DNA of 64,000 nucleotides from Streptococcus mitis. Its GTDB lineage: Bacteria; Bacillota; Bacilli; Lactobacillales; Streptococcaceae. Shown here piece after piece: positions 33,536 through 42,792 of this stretch. Where the stretch lies: positions 1 through 64,000 of the forward strand of contig NZ_PKIE01000007.1 in assembly GCF_002860865.1 (NCBI RefSeq), read 5' to 3'. The stretch's first letter is position 1; every line of letters starts with the position of its first letter. The translations under genes were made by a program, and so were the position numbers. A model generated the notes under the pieces. That model saw only the letters and a program-made list of their open reading frames with translations, was not told the DNA's origin and searched no databases.

Positions 33536-34648
33536 CTATACTCGTTCTCCATCACTGTTTACTCTGTAGCCATCCACCGTCGTATTAACAGCTAAGGCAC
33601 CTGAAGAGTAAGAATAATACCACTTACCAGAAACTTGATACCATCCTGTTTTCATTGCCCCTGAACTATCTAGATAATACCACGAGCCATTCTCCTTTAA
33701 CCATCCTGTCTGCATTTCACCAGATGATTTCAAATAATACCAGCTAGAACCGTCTTTCAACCAGCCCGTTGATTTAGAACCATTTGATTTGAAATGATAC
33801 CAACTACCATTTATTTTTTTCCAACCAACAGTCAGAACATCATTGGAACTACCTTCTGTTTGATTCTGCGATGACACAACCTCCTCTAACTGAATATAGC
33901 GACGACTTCCACTATAAGATATATAACTCAACCACTTATACCCATCTTTTTCAAGTACCTGATCATAATGAACACTCTCACCTGGAGAATAATATGCAAT
34001 TGAAGTTGCACTAACTAAAGGTTGATTTTTTATAGCTGCCTTATTCTTAAAATAATGAGTTCCTCCTGTCGAAGAAGGTTGACTATTGAATACTTTGCCA
34101 CTACTTACTACATTACCCCTATCCAAATCTTTAAAATGAATAAATCCTGTCATCGTATTTGCTTTTATAATTCGTTTATTATAGGATCCTGTATAACCAT
34201 AGTTGTATTCCTCAATTTCTATATTATCCCCCATTACATTTGAAACCCAGGCAACATGACCATATCCTCCTGCAGTAGACCAAGCAATAGATCCAATCGT
34301 TGGTACACTATCTACACGATATCCTTCACGACGAGCACGATAGCCCCATTCATTCGCATTTCCATAAGCTGCCGGAATCTCAAAACCATTGATATTACTC
34401 AAACGAAAGGCTGCAAAAGAAGTACACTGACGAGAATACATGCGCCACTTATCAATTTCCTGACTCCCATTTTTATAATAGGCAGGATAATCATCTCCAC
34501 GCGCAATCGATCCATTTCCTCCAGAATAGGCATATACACTATCACTCGCTACTAGCATCAATCCTACTGCTAAAAAAGGAACAACCTTTTTAACTGATTT
34601 TCTCAAAGAAAATCCTGTCTCTGTTACTTTGAATGGTAAAACTTTCAT
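33536..34648 (-). CDS. cbpD: CbpD-like choline-binding murein hydrolase (fratricin)
   Basis: 370 residues. A long signal peptide (cleavage near VYA-YSG, residue 40) precedes a CHAP amidase/endopeptidase domain with Cys75 in RQCTSF and His131 in GYGHVAW, one SH3b-like domain (about residues 205-262) and four choline-binding repeats (GWKKINGSWYHF to the end). In pneumococcus CbpD is made only in competence and lyses non-competent siblings. That protein is longer, with two SH3b domains. The promoter here has a ComX-type cin-box. RBS AAGGAGG. Confidence 0.88.
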   Translation of the reverse strand: MKVLPFKVTETGFSLRKSVKKVVPFLAVGLMLVASDSVYAYSGGNGSIARGDDYPAYYKNGSQEIDKWRMYSRQCTSFAAFRLSNINGFEIPAAYGNANEWGYRARREGYRVDSVPTIGSIAWSTAGGYGHVAWVSNVMGDNIEIEEYNYGYTGSYNKRIIKANTMTGFIHFKDLDRGNVVSSGKVFNSQPSSTGGTHYFKNKAAIKNQPLVSATSIAYYSPGESVHYDQVLEKDGYKWLSYISYSGSRRYIQLEEVVSSQNQTEGSSNDVLTVGWKKINGSWYHFKSNGSKSTGWLKDGSSWYYLKSSGEMQTGWLKENGSWYYLDSSGAMKTGWYQVSGKWYYSYSSGALAVNTTVDGYRVNSDGERV

Positions 34649-34697
34649 TCTTCCTCCTTGAAAAATAATATAAATCGAAGATTACCTTCACTTAAAC

Positions 34698-34705
34698 TAT
34701 TCGGA
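34698..34705 (-). promoter_or_regulatory. cin-box (ComX/SigX promoter) of cbpD
   Basis: TCCGAATA matches the competence consensus TACGAATA at 7 of 8 positions and is preceded by the T-rich stretch TTTTTCTTTTTTC, as in other late competence promoters. It lies 50 nt before the cbpD start. Confidence 0.75.
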
Positions 34706-34715
34706 GAAAAAAGAA

Positions 34716-34738
34716 AAAGTGAGAAAATTTCTCACTTT
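34716..34738 (-). terminator. Terminator after the veg-like gene
   Basis: AAAGTGAGAA/TTCTCACTTT stem followed by TTTTCTTTTTT on the minus strand. It begins inside the veg stop codon, and its T run doubles as the T-rich part of the cbpD cin-box. Confidence 0.75.
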
Positions 34739-35003
34739 AGTCCAGATAATGAATCAAATTCTTTTCTGTAAGGATATCTGAGTAAGTAAAGGATTCAACG
34801 TAAACATTAGCTTGTTTATCTCCTTCAACATTTCCAAATTCAACGATAAATAGGGATGGATAAACCTCAATTAGCTTACCCAATCTATTTTTTTGGCGCT
34901 TACGTCCATTTTCCAAAGTCATTTCAATTACATGACCCTCATGTGCCTTGATTTCTTCTTTGATTTTTTTCATCTTAGCTACATCTGTAAATGCATCTGT
35001 CAT
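34737..35003 (-). CDS. Veg-family protein
   Basis: 88 residues with the Veg pattern: LEEIKAHEGH-like start (KEEIKAHEGHVIEMTLENGRKR, in parts), GKLIEVYPSLFIVEF, then VESFTYSDILT. Veg proteins are small SH3-like cytosolic proteins. In Bacillus subtilis Veg affects biofilm gene expression; in streptococci its role is unclear. The ATG overlaps the dnaC stop (ATGA) and uses the GGGAGG inside the dnaC end. Confidence 0.85.
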   Translation of the reverse strand: MTDAFTDVAKMKKIKEEIKAHEGHVIEMTLENGRKRQKNRLGKLIEVYPSLFIVEFGNVEGDKQANVYVESFTYSDILTEKNLIHYLD

Positions 35004-36358
35004 CTTATTTCCTCCCTTTTTGAAATACTTGAAAATTTATTGTATTCTTTTTGGAAAATTAATTCCACCGTTCCACGAGCTCCACTACGGTTTTTCTCGA
35101 TAATAACTTCTACCTTATTATTTGGTATGCCTTCCTCTTCTTCACCGCCACGCTCATAGTAATCGTCGCGATAAAGAAAGGCTACGATATCAGCGTCCTG
35201 CTCAATAGACCCAGATTCACGAATATCAGACAAGACCGGTCTCTTATCCTGACGTTGTTCTACACCACGAGAAAGCTGACTTAGAGCAATTACTGGAACT
35301 TTCAGTTCCTTGGCTAGGATTTTCAACTGACGTGAAATTTCTGAAACTTCTTGTTGACGATTTTCTCGGCCTGTACCTGTAATCAATTGCAAGTAGTCTA
35401 TCAAAATCAAACCAAGATTGCCCGTTTCTTGAGCCAATTTACGAGAACGAGATCGAATCTCTGTAATTCGAATCCCTGGTGTATCATCGATATAGATACT
35501 CGCGTTGGCTAGATTCCCTTGAGCAATGGTATACTTTTGCCATTCCTCATCGGTCAATTGCCCCGTACGGATAGAATGGGATTCTACCAAACCTTCTGCC
35601 GCCAACATACGATCCACTAGACTTTCCGCACCCATTTCCAGTGAAAAAATAGCAACCGTTTTGTCCAACTTAGTCCCAATGTTCTGAGCGATATTCAAGG
35701 CAAAGGCTGTCTTACCAACCGCCGGACGAGCTGCTAGGATAATCAACTCCTCCTCATGCAAACCAGTCGTCATATGATCCAAATCACGGTAGCCCGTCGC
35801 AATACCTGTAATATCGGTCGTTTGTTGCGAGCGAGCTTCCAGATTTCCAAAGTTGACATTCAACACATCTCGAATGTTCTTAAATCCACTTCGATTAGCA
35901 TTTTCGCTGACATCAATCAGGCCTTTTTCTGCCTGAGCAATGATTTCATCAGCTGGTTGCGAAGCCTCGTAAGCTTGATTGACAGACTCTGTCAACTTGG
36001 AGATTAATCGCCGTAACATAGCCTTTTCTGCGACAATCTTAGCATAATACTCCGCATTAGCAGAAGTTGGCACAGAATTGACAATCTCAACCAAGTAAGA
36101 CAGGCCACCAATATTCTGTAAATCACCTTGATTATCAAGAATGGTACGAACCGTTGTTGCATCTATAGCATCGCCACGATCGGATAAATCGACCATAGCT
36201 TGGAAAATCAAACGATGGGCATACTTAAAAAAGTCCCGAGACTCAATATATTCTCGCACAAAAACAAGCTTACTCTCGTCAATAAAGATAGCCCCTAAAA
36301 CGGATTGCTCAGCTAAGATATCTTGAGGTTGTACTCGTAACTCTTCTACTTCTGCCAT
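35000..36358 (-). CDS. dnaC: Replicative DNA helicase (DnaB-type)
   Basis: 452 residues. It has an N-terminal DnaB helical domain (EQSVLGAIFIDESK, residues 15-110), a linker, and a RecA-like C-terminal domain with Walker A ARPAVGKTAFAL (near residue 210) and Walker B LILIDYLQL. It is the hexameric fork helicase, named dnaC in streptococci. It lies between rplI and veg, as in pneumococcus. Confidence 0.96.
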   Translation of the reverse strand: MAEVEELRVQPQDILAEQSVLGAIFIDESKLVFVREYIESRDFFKYAHRLIFQAMVDLSDRGDAIDATTVRTILDNQGDLQNIGGLSYLVEIVNSVPTSANAEYYAKIVAEKAMLRRLISKLTESVNQAYEASQPADEIIAQAEKGLIDVSENANRSGFKNIRDVLNVNFGNLEARSQQTTDITGIATGYRDLDHMTTGLHEEELIILAARPAVGKTAFALNIAQNIGTKLDKTVAIFSLEMGAESLVDRMLAAEGLVESHSIRTGQLTDEEWQKYTIAQGNLANASIYIDDTPGIRITEIRSRSRKLAQETGNLGLILIDYLQLITGTGRENRQQEVSEISRQLKILAKELKVPVIALSQLSRGVEQRQDKRPVLSDIRESGSIEQDADIVAFLYRDDYYERGGEEEEGIPNNKVEVIIEKNRSGARGTVELIFQKEYNKFSSISKREEIR

Positions 36359-36401
36359 CAGACTTCCCTTCCTTTTACAATCTTGTCAAGAAGGTGTAAA
36401 T

Positions 36402-36854
36402 TTATCCTTCTTTCACACGAAGATTGATTACACTTGTGATATCTTGATAGATTTTCACTGGCACATCGATCAAACCAACTGCTCGAATCGGAGCTTGTAC
36501 TTGGATATGACGTTTATCAATCTTAATTCCAAATTGCTTTTGCAATTCTTCTGCAATCTTCTTATTGGTAATTGAACCAAAAGTACGGCCATCTGGACCA
36601 ACTTTTTCAACAAATTCTACAATAGTTTCTTCTGCTTCAAGTTGGGCTTTAATTGCTTTTGCTTCTGCAATCATCTCAGCGTGAGCTTTTTCTTCAGATT
36701 TTTGTTTACCACGAAGCTCACCTACCGCTTGAGCAGTCGCTTCTTTGGCTAGGTTCTTTTTGATAAGAAAGTTTTGTGCATACCCTGTTGGTACTTCCTT
36801 AATTTCGCCTTTTTTACCTTTTCCTTTGACATCTGCTAAAAAGATTACTTTCAT
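36402..36854 (-). CDS. rplI: 50S ribosomal protein L9
   Basis: 150 residues. The N-terminal rRNA-binding domain carries the signature [19 protein letters not shown], followed by a long connecting helix and a C-terminal domain. The start codon overlaps the gdpP stop (ATGA), so it is translated after gdpP and before dnaC. Confidence 0.97.
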   Translation of the reverse strand: MKVIFLADVKGKGKKGEIKEVPTGYAQNFLIKKNLAKEATAQAVGELRGKQKSEEKAHAEMIAEAKAIKAQLEAEETIVEFVEKVGPDGRTFGSITNKKIAEELQKQFGIKIDKRHIQVQAPIRAVGLIDVPVKIYQDITSVINLRVKEG

Positions 36855-38824
36855 TCTTCTTTCTCCTTTTCCTTTATTTCATTTAATACAATTTCTGTCA
36901 GTTTTTCACCTGCTTCTGACAAGGTTGAATCCTTAATTTGAGCTGCTGCCAAATTAAAGTGGCCTCCACCTCCCAGCTCTTCCATAATCCGTTGTACATT
37001 CAGCTTACTACGACTGCGAGCTGAGATAGAGATAAATCCTTGTGTATTCTTCGCAAGAACAAAACTCGCTTCAATACCTGACATAGCCAACATGGCATCT
37101 GCTGCCTTACTAATAACAACCGTATCATAGCATTTCGAGTCCTTAGCCTCTGCTATCAATACATCTGAACCTAATTTACGCCCCTGTAAAATCAGTTCAT
37201 TGACCTCACGATATTCTTCAAAATCTGTCGCAGCGATTTCTTGGATAGCAATACTATCACTTCCTCTCGTTCTGAGATAGCTAGCAACATCAAATGTCCG
37301 ACTAGTCACTCGTGAGGTGAAATTTTTAGTATCCAACATCATACCAGCCATTAAAACACTTGCTTGCATACGACTCAAACGATTTTTCTTAGAATTCTGG
37401 AACTGAATCAATTCCGTTACCAACTCACTGGCACTACTTGCACCACTTTCGATATAAGTAATAACCGCATTATCTGGAAAATCCTGATCCCGTCTGTGGT
37501 GGTCGATAACGATGGTTTGGGTAAATAAATCATAAAAATCTTTTGATAAAGTTAAAGCTGTCTTTGAATGGTCTACAAGAATCAACAAAGAACGATTGGT
37601 TACCATCCCCATTGCATCCTTAACAGACAACAACTTCGTAACTCCTTCTTGTTCTAAGAATGAAATAGCACGTTCAATATCCGGAGACATTTGATTTTCA
37701 TCATAAAGAGCATAACTATTTTCTGTTACATTACTAGCAAATAACTGCATACCTACAGCAGAACCCAAAGCATCCATATCAAGGTTTTTGTGACCAACTA
37801 CAAAAACCTGATCTACACTTCTAATTTTATCTGAAATAGCTGTCATCATAGCGCGCGTACGTGTCCTTGTACGCTTGATTGACGCCGCAGATCCACCACC
37901 AAAATAAACGGGATTTTTCGTTTCGTCATTCTCCTTGACAACCACCTGGTCGCCACCACGCACTTCAGCCAAGTTCAAGTTGAGCAATGCAACTTTCCCT
38001 ATCTCATCATGATTTCCATCACCATAAGAAAATCCCATACTTAAGGTCAAGGGCAACTGTCTCTGTTTAGACTCTTCTCTGAAAGAATCAATAACAGAAA
38101 ATTTATCGTTCATCAATCCCTCAAGCACCGTGTAGTCCGTAAATAGATAAAAGCGGTCCATACTCACTCGACGGGAGAACATGGCATGTTTACCAGCAAA
38201 TTCTGAAACAAAATTGGCTACAAAACTGTTAATATGACTGATATCAGACTCTGATGTTTCATCTTCTAAGTCATCGTAGTTGTCAACAGAAACAACCCCA
38301 ATCACGGGTCGACTTGTCACTAACTCAACAGTCGCTTCGTATTCTCCAGACACATCAAAGAAATAAAGAACTCCAGACATCTTGTCCATATGAACCGAAT
38401 AGCGGGTCTCACCCAAGGTAGCATAAGAACCTGGATTTCCTACCGATGCCTTGATAATTGTTTGAATTAATGCCACATCAATCTCGCCCACTTCATTAGT
38501 CAAAATCAATTCAGCGTAAGGATTGAACCATTCAACTTCACCTGACGATAAGTCTAGTTTAATAACTCCGACAGGCATCTGTTCTAACAAGGTTGTCAAA
38601 CTTTCTTCAGCTTGGTGGTTTACATACTGGATTTGTTCTACTTCACTCCTTGAGTAGTAGTCTCTCTGATGGATGAATAGTAAAATATATGAACCCAAAA
38701 TAAGTAGCAAAAGAAATAACGTTACCAGTGTATTCGTTACAAAAACAAGTTGCACAGATAGCACTCCGAACGCCACTATTCCTAATATTAAGGGGAAAAT
38801 AGGACTTACATAAAATTTTTTCAT
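36851..38824 (-). CDS. gdpP: Membrane c-di-AMP phosphodiesterase GdpP (Pde1)
   Basis: 657 residues from ATG 38824. Two N-terminal membrane segments, a PAS-like domain, a degenerate GGDEF domain and a C-terminal DHH/DHHA1 phosphodiesterase ([27 protein letters not shown]) are in the family order. It hydrolyses c-di-AMP and so tunes potassium and osmotic balance and beta-lactam tolerance. An ATG at 38845 lies within the TATAAT of the extended -10 promoter, so the downstream start with AGAGGT is preferred. Confidence 0.93.
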   Translation of the reverse strand: MKKFYVSPIFPLILGIVAFGVLSVQLVFVTNTLVTLFLLLLILGSYILLFIHQRDYYSRSEVEQIQYVNHQAEESLTTLLEQMPVGVIKLDLSSGEVEWFNPYAELILTNEVGEIDVALIQTIIKASVGNPGSYATLGETRYSVHMDKMSGVLYFFDVSGEYEATVELVTSRPVIGVVSVDNYDDLEDETSESDISHINSFVANFVSEFAGKHAMFSRRVSMDRFYLFTDYTVLEGLMNDKFSVIDSFREESKQRQLPLTLSMGFSYGDGNHDEIGKVALLNLNLAEVRGGDQVVVKENDETKNPVYFGGGSAASIKRTRTRTRAMMTAISDKIRSVDQVFVVGHKNLDMDALGSAVGMQLFASNVTENSYALYDENQMSPDIERAISFLEQEGVTKLLSVKDAMGMVTNRSLLILVDHSKTALTLSKDFYDLFTQTIVIDHHRRDQDFPDNAVITYIESGASSASELVTELIQFQNSKKNRLSRMQASVLMAGMMLDTKNFTSRVTSRTFDVASYLRTRGSDSIAIQEIAATDFEEYREVNELILQGRKLGSDVLIAEAKDSKCYDTVVISKAADAMLAMSGIEASFVLAKNTQGFISISARSRSKLNVQRIMEELGGGGHFNLAAAQIKDSTLSEAGEKLTEIVLNEIKEKEKEE

Positions 38825-38843
38825 TCCAAACCTCTTGGCACCC

Positions 38844-38849
38844 ATTATA
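38844..38849 (-). promoter_or_regulatory. Extended -10 of the gdpP-rplI-dnaC operon
   Basis: TGG-TATAAT on the minus strand. Transcription would begin near 38837, leaving a leader of about 13 nt and excluding the upstream ATG as a start. Confidence 0.65.
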
Positions 38850-38913
38850 CCATAATAACCACCAAAAAGCGACTTTTTAAAAGTGTAATCAGTAATTCTA
38901 TCAATTATAAGAA

Positions 38914-38946
38914 AAAGGAGGTTTACAATTCAGTAAACCTTCCTTT
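38914..38946 (-). terminator. Terminator after hpf
   Basis: AAAGGAGGTTTAC (38914-38926) pairs with GTAAACCTTCCTTT (38933-38946); the minus strand continues TTTTTC. Confidence 0.75.
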
Positions 38947-38959
38947 ACACATATTGAAA

Positions 38960-39508
38960 TTAAGATTCTTTAACTTCTAACAGTCCAATCTCGCCATCTT
39001 CACGACGATAAATCACATTAGTTGTTTGATCTTCAACATCCACATAGATAAAGAAATCATGTCCCAACAAATCCATCTGTAGAATAGCTTCTTCCAAATC
39101 CATTGGTTTTAAATCAATTTGTTTTGAACGAACAACTCTAGACTGGACAACATTTGGATCTTCCACCAAAGCATCTGTAAATAATTGACTAGTTGCTACC
39201 TTATTTTTATTTTTACGCTCGATTTTTGTTTTATTTTTACGAATCTGACGTTCAATTTTATCGGTTACAAGGTCAATTGAACCATACATATCTTGAGACA
39301 CATCTTCTGCACGAAGAGTAATTGATCCAAGTGGAATCGTTACCTCCACTTTAGCAGTTTTTTCACGATACACCTTCAAGTTAACTCGAGCATCCAACTC
39401 TTGTTCAGCTTGAAAATACTTTTCGATCTTTTCGAGTTTAGAAACTACATAATCACGAATTGCTTCTGTTACTTCTAGGTTTTCACCACGGATACTATAT
39501 TTAATCAT
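38960..39508 (-). CDS. hpf: Ribosome hibernation promoting factor, long form
   Basis: 182 residues. The N-terminal S30AE domain (MIKYSIRGENLEVTEAIRDYV to about residue 100, in parts) binds the decoding centre. The C-terminal domain (VVRSKQIDLKPMDLEEAILQMDLLGHDFF, in parts) drives 100S dimer formation. It stores ribosomes in stationary phase or starvation. A cre-like site overlaps its -10 element. Confidence 0.94.
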   Translation of the reverse strand: MIKYSIRGENLEVTEAIRDYVVSKLEKIEKYFQAEQELDARVNLKVYREKTAKVEVTIPLGSITLRAEDVSQDMYGSIDLVTDKIERQIRKNKTKIERKNKNKVATSQLFTDALVEDPNVVQSRVVRSKQIDLKPMDLEEAILQMDLLGHDFFIYVDVEDQTTNVIYRREDGEIGLLEVKES

Positions 39509-39549
39509 ATGAGTACCTTCTTTCTAAACATTTTTGTTTTTCTGATTTC

Positions 39550-39578
39550 ATTATAACGCTTTCATTTTATTTTTGCAA
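39550..39578 (-). promoter_or_regulatory. hpf promoter with overlapping cre site
   Basis: -35 TTGCAA (39573-39578), 17 nt, -10 TATAAT (39550-39555). TGAAAGCGTTATAA (39551-39564) fits the CcpA consensus TGWNANCGNTNWCA at 13 of 14 positions. Confidence 0.65.
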
Positions 39579-39587
39579 ATTTTTTCC

Positions 39588-40250
39588 TCATCTTACAAGG
39601 GAAAATGTTTTCACATCCTCAGCACCCGCTTCTTCCAGCAGTCTCTTCACACGATTTATAGTTGTTCCAGTAGTATAAATATCATCTATAAGTAGGATTT
39701 TTTTAGGAATAGTGACTCCACTTTTAATAAAGAAAGGAAATTCTGTCTCCAAACGCTCTGAACGACTTTTAGAAGAACTAGCTCGCTCTTCTATCTTTTC
39801 TAATAAATCCAGATACGCAAAGCCTGCTGCATCAACTAAACCTTCAACCTGGTTAAATCCCCTCTCGAGCAATCTTTCAGGACTTAGGGGAATTACAACA
39901 AATTGATACTCTTTGTACTTTTTTAACTCCTCACTTAAAACTGAAGCAAAAACTTTTCTTAAAAGGAAGTCTCCATCAAACTTATACCGACTGAAAAAAT
40001 CCTTCATAGCTTGATTGTAAGTAAAAATCGCTCTATGACTGACTTCAACTCCTTCTTTACACCAAAATTGACAATCTTGACACTTTGTTGACAATCCTGT
40101 TTTCATACAGTTTGGACAGTACTCTTCTCCATTTCTCTCAAAAGTAGAATCACAATCTAAACAAAGACAAGAGGCATCATTCGTCAGAAGTAAGAGACTA
40201 CTAAAAGTTAAAACAGACTTCATAGTCTGCCCACACAATAAGCACTTCAT
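39588..40250 (-). CDS. comFC: Competence protein ComFC
   Basis: 220 residues. N-terminal CxxC zinc pairs (CLLC, CLDC, CPNC, CQDC) precede a phosphoribosyltransferase-like domain with the PRPP loop LLIDDIYTTGTT. In transformation it partners the ComFA ATPase in bringing single-stranded DNA into the cytoplasm. The start overlaps the comFA stop by 4 nt. Confidence 0.93.
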   Translation of the reverse strand: MKCLLCGQTMKSVLTFSSLLLLTNDASCLCLDCDSTFERNGEEYCPNCMKTGLSTKCQDCQFWCKEGVEVSHRAIFTYNQAMKDFFSRYKFDGDFLLRKVFASVLSEELKKYKEYQFVVIPLSPERLLERGFNQVEGLVDAAGFAYLDLLEKIEERASSSKSRSERLETEFPFFIKSGVTIPKKILLIDDIYTTGTTINRVKRLLEEAGAEDVKTFSLVR

Positions 40251-41545
40251 AGCCCCGTCTCCTTATTCATCTGCTGAATTTCCATAATTGCCTTCTTGAT
40301 TGAAGCATTTAACCCATCATGGAAAAAAAGCAAATCTCCTGTTGGTCTATCCATGCTTCGTCCAACTCGTCCACCAATCTGAATCAAACTAGACTTGGTA
40401 AACATACGATGATTGGCCTCTACTACGAAAACATCCACACAAGGGAAGGTAACTCCACGCTCCAAGATTGTCGTACTGATAAGTATTGTCAGTTCTCTAT
40501 CTCGAAAAGCTTGTACTTGCTCTAATCGATTTTCTGTGATAGAAGATACAAAGCCAATTTTCTCATTTGGAAATTGCTCCTGTAAGATTTCTTTTAACTG
40601 TCCCCCTTTCTTAATTTCTGAAGCAAAAATGAGTAACGGATAACCTGTCTTTCTCTGCTTCTCAATATAAGACTTTAACTTTGGTGACAAACGATTCTTA
40701 TCTAAGTAGCGATTAAAATCAGATAACCAAACTGGTTTAGGGATAATCAACGGATTCCCGTGAAATCGTCTTGGCAAACTCAATCGTTTTAATTCTCCTA
40801 TACGAACCTTCCTATCTAACTCCTCGGTCGAAGTCGCTGTTAAAAAGATTCTCAGCCCATTCTCCTTTACACTATTCTTGACAGCATGGTAAAGCGTGGG
40901 ATTATCAACATAAGGAAAAGCATCTACTTCATCCACTATCAGCAAATCAAAAGCTTGATAAAACTTCAATAACTGATGGGTCGTCGCAACAACTAGTGGT
41001 GTTCGAAAATAAGGTTCCGATTCTCCATGTAGGAGGGCTATCTCGCAAGCAAAATCATCTTGCAGGCGCTTATACAGCTCCAAACAAACATCTATGCGAG
41101 GACTGGCCAAACACACTGCACCTCCCGCATTAATCACTTTAGCCACTACTTGATAAATCATTTCTGTCTTTCCAGCTCCTGTCACCGCATGTACCAAGGT
41201 TGGCTCTTGCTTGTCGACAGCTCGAATTAGTCCCTCTGACACCTTCTCTTGAAAAGGAGTTAATTGACCACGCCATTTAAGAATTTCTTGCTTCGGAAAA
41301 TTCTCCTGCGGAAAATAGTATAAAGCTTGATCACTCCGAACTCGCTTCATCAGCAAGCATTCCCGACAATAGTAGGCACCAATAGGTAGATACCATTCCT
41401 CCAGAATAACACTATCACAACGTTGACAGAAAAGTTTCCCCTTCTCCTTTCTCATTGCTGGAAGTTTCTCCGCCAACTGACGCTCCTCTTCTGTTAATTC
41501 ATTCTCAGTAAACAAACGACCGAGATAGTTTGGATTTACTTTCAT
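40247..41545 (-). CDS. comFA: Competence DNA-uptake ATPase ComFA
   Basis: 432 residues. A zinc finger (CQRC...YCREC, residues 39-65) precedes a superfamily-2 helicase core with Walker A VTGAGKTE (near residue 122), DEVD box (LLIVDEVDAFP) and the C-terminal motif VI QIGGRVGRS. It is thought to pull transforming DNA through ComEC. A perfect cin-box lies 8-15 nt before the start codon. Confidence 0.95.
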   Translation of the reverse strand: MKVNPNYLGRLFTENELTEEERQLAEKLPAMRKEKGKLFCQRCDSVILEEWYLPIGAYYCRECLLMKRVRSDQALYYFPQENFPKQEILKWRGQLTPFQEKVSEGLIRAVDKQEPTLVHAVTGAGKTEMIYQVVAKVINAGGAVCLASPRIDVCLELYKRLQDDFACEIALLHGESEPYFRTPLVVATTHQLLKFYQAFDLLIVDEVDAFPYVDNPTLYHAVKNSVKENGLRIFLTATSTEELDRKVRIGELKRLSLPRRFHGNPLIIPKPVWLSDFNRYLDKNRLSPKLKSYIEKQRKTGYPLLIFASEIKKGGQLKEILQEQFPNEKIGFVSSITENRLEQVQAFRDRELTILISTTILERGVTFPCVDVFVVEANHRMFTKSSLIQIGGRVGRSMDRPTGDLLFFHDGLNASIKKAIMEIQQMNKETGL

Positions 41546-41552
41546 ACTTCTT

Positions 41553-41560
41553 TATTCGTA
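41553..41560 (-). promoter_or_regulatory. Perfect cin-box of comFA
   Basis: TACGAATA matches the competence sigma factor consensus at all 8 positions, with TTTT just upstream. Only 7 nt separate it from ATG, so comFA mRNA has almost no leader. Confidence 0.9.
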
Positions 41561-41589
41561 AAAACCTAGCACTTTAGATGATTTTTTAG

Positions 41590-41595
41590 TACAAT
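41590..41595 (+). promoter_or_regulatory. -10 element of the yigZ-like gene
   Basis: TACAAT ends 6 nt before ATG 41602. No Shine-Dalgarno lies between, so the transcript may be leaderless. Confidence 0.45.
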
Positions 41596-41601
41596 TAAAT
41601 C

Positions 41602-42237
41602 ATGGAATTTAAAACAATTAAAGAGGACGGACAAGTCCAAGAAGAAATCAAAAAATCCCGCTTTATCTGCCATGCCAAGCGTGTTTATAGCGAAGAAGAG
41701 GCTCGTGACTTCATTACCACCATCAAAAAAGAACACTACAAAGCGACGCATAACTGCTCTGCTTTTATTATTGGAGAACGTAGTGAAATCAAACGTACAA
41801 GTGATGATGGTGAGCCCAGTGGGACTGCTGGCGTTCCCATGCTTGGGGTACTAGAAAATCACAATCTTACTAACGTCTGTGTGGTCGTAACACGCTACTT
41901 TGGTGGCATTAAACTAGGCGCTGGAGGATTGATTCGTGCTTACGCTGGCAGTGTTGCCTTAGCTGTCAAAGAAATTGGCATCATTGAAATAAAGGAACAG
42001 GCTGGCATTGATATTCAAATGTCTTACGCTCAGTATCAAGAGTACAGTAACTTCCTTAAGGAATATAATCTCATGGAACTGGATACAAACTTTACAGATC
42101 AAGTCGATACGATGATTTATGTTAATAAAGAAGAAAAAGAAACTATTAAAGCTGCACTTGTAGAGTTTTTTAATGGAAAAGTCACTTTAACTGACCAAGG
42201 TTTACGAGAAGTTGAAGTCCCTGTAAACCTAGTGTAA
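41602..42237 (+). CDS. YigZ/IMPACT-family protein
   Basis: 211 residues. The N-terminal UPF0029/IMPACT domain has the marks KKSRFICHAKRV, THNCSAFIIG, RTSDDGEPSGTAGVPML and VTRYFGGIKLGAGGL, followed by a ferredoxin-like C-terminal domain. The function is not settled; eukaryotic IMPACT regulates translation stress signalling. It is divergent from comFA and followed by the PH-domain gene. Confidence 0.9.
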   Translation: MEFKTIKEDGQVQEEIKKSRFICHAKRVYSEEEARDFITTIKKEHYKATHNCSAFIIGERSEIKRTSDDGEPSGTAGVPMLGVLENHNLTNVCVVVTRYFGGIKLGAGGLIRAYAGSVALAVKEIGIIEIKEQAGIDIQMSYAQYQEYSNFLKEYNLMELDTNFTDQVDTMIYVNKEEKETIKAALVEFFNGKVTLTDQGLREVEVPVNLV

Positions 42238-42252
42238 ACAAAGGATAGAAAT

Positions 42253-42696
42253 ATGCCATTTGGAAAGTTCATTCAAGGACTCGCTGGTAACTTTAGCGAG
42301 CAAAACAAAGAAACTCTTATCAAAGAATATGGACAATATTTACTAGAAAACGAAGAAATTCAAAGTGGATATAAACTGATTCGCGACTCAATTATATTTA
42401 CAAATATCCGTATTATCTTTACAGATAAACAAGGTGCTACTGGTCGTAAGATGTCTATTAAATCAATCTTTTTGATGAACATTGTTAACGTTGAAATGGA
42501 AACTGCGGGAGCAGGTATAGATGATAGTGAAATTACTATTACTTATTTAGAAAATATCTTTCTAAAAGCACATAATGAACATTTTAGTGTTCACAAATTT
42601 GAATTCCCTAAGAAAACAGATATCGTTCCACTTTATACATATTTACTAGAATTAGCCTATCACAATCGCTTAAAAATTAATGGCTTAGACCTATGA
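42253..42696 (+). CDS. Bacterial PH-domain protein
   Basis: 147 residues. An N-terminal helix is followed by a PH-like beta barrel (SGYKLIRDSIIFTNIRIIFTDKQG, in parts; RKMSIKSIFLMNIVNVEMETAG) and a C-terminal helix, the pattern of bPH-1 proteins. Function unknown. It follows the yigZ-like gene by 15 nt and ends before a terminator. Confidence 0.78.
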   Translation: MPFGKFIQGLAGNFSEQNKETLIKEYGQYLLENEEIQSGYKLIRDSIIFTNIRIIFTDKQGATGRKMSIKSIFLMNIVNVEMETAGAGIDDSEITITYLENIFLKAHNEHFSVHKFEFPKKTDIVPLYTYLLELAYHNRLKINGLDL

Positions 42697-42703
42697 TATA
42701 AAA

Positions 42704-42728
42704 AAATCCTATCGCTTCGATAGGATTT
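42704..42728 (+). terminator. Terminator after the PH-domain gene
   Basis: AAATCCTATC (42704-42713) pairs with GATAGGATTT (42719-42728), loop GCTTC. Confidence 0.8.
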
Positions 42729-42792
42729 CTATATTTTACAAATGGTATAGATAGCGTTATACTAGAGATATCTTATACAAAGAGGTATTCAT

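Noticed and set aside
38825-38845. Seven-residue N-terminal extension of GdpP
   Set aside because: Its ATG lies within the TATAAT of the extended -10, so it would not be in the mRNA.
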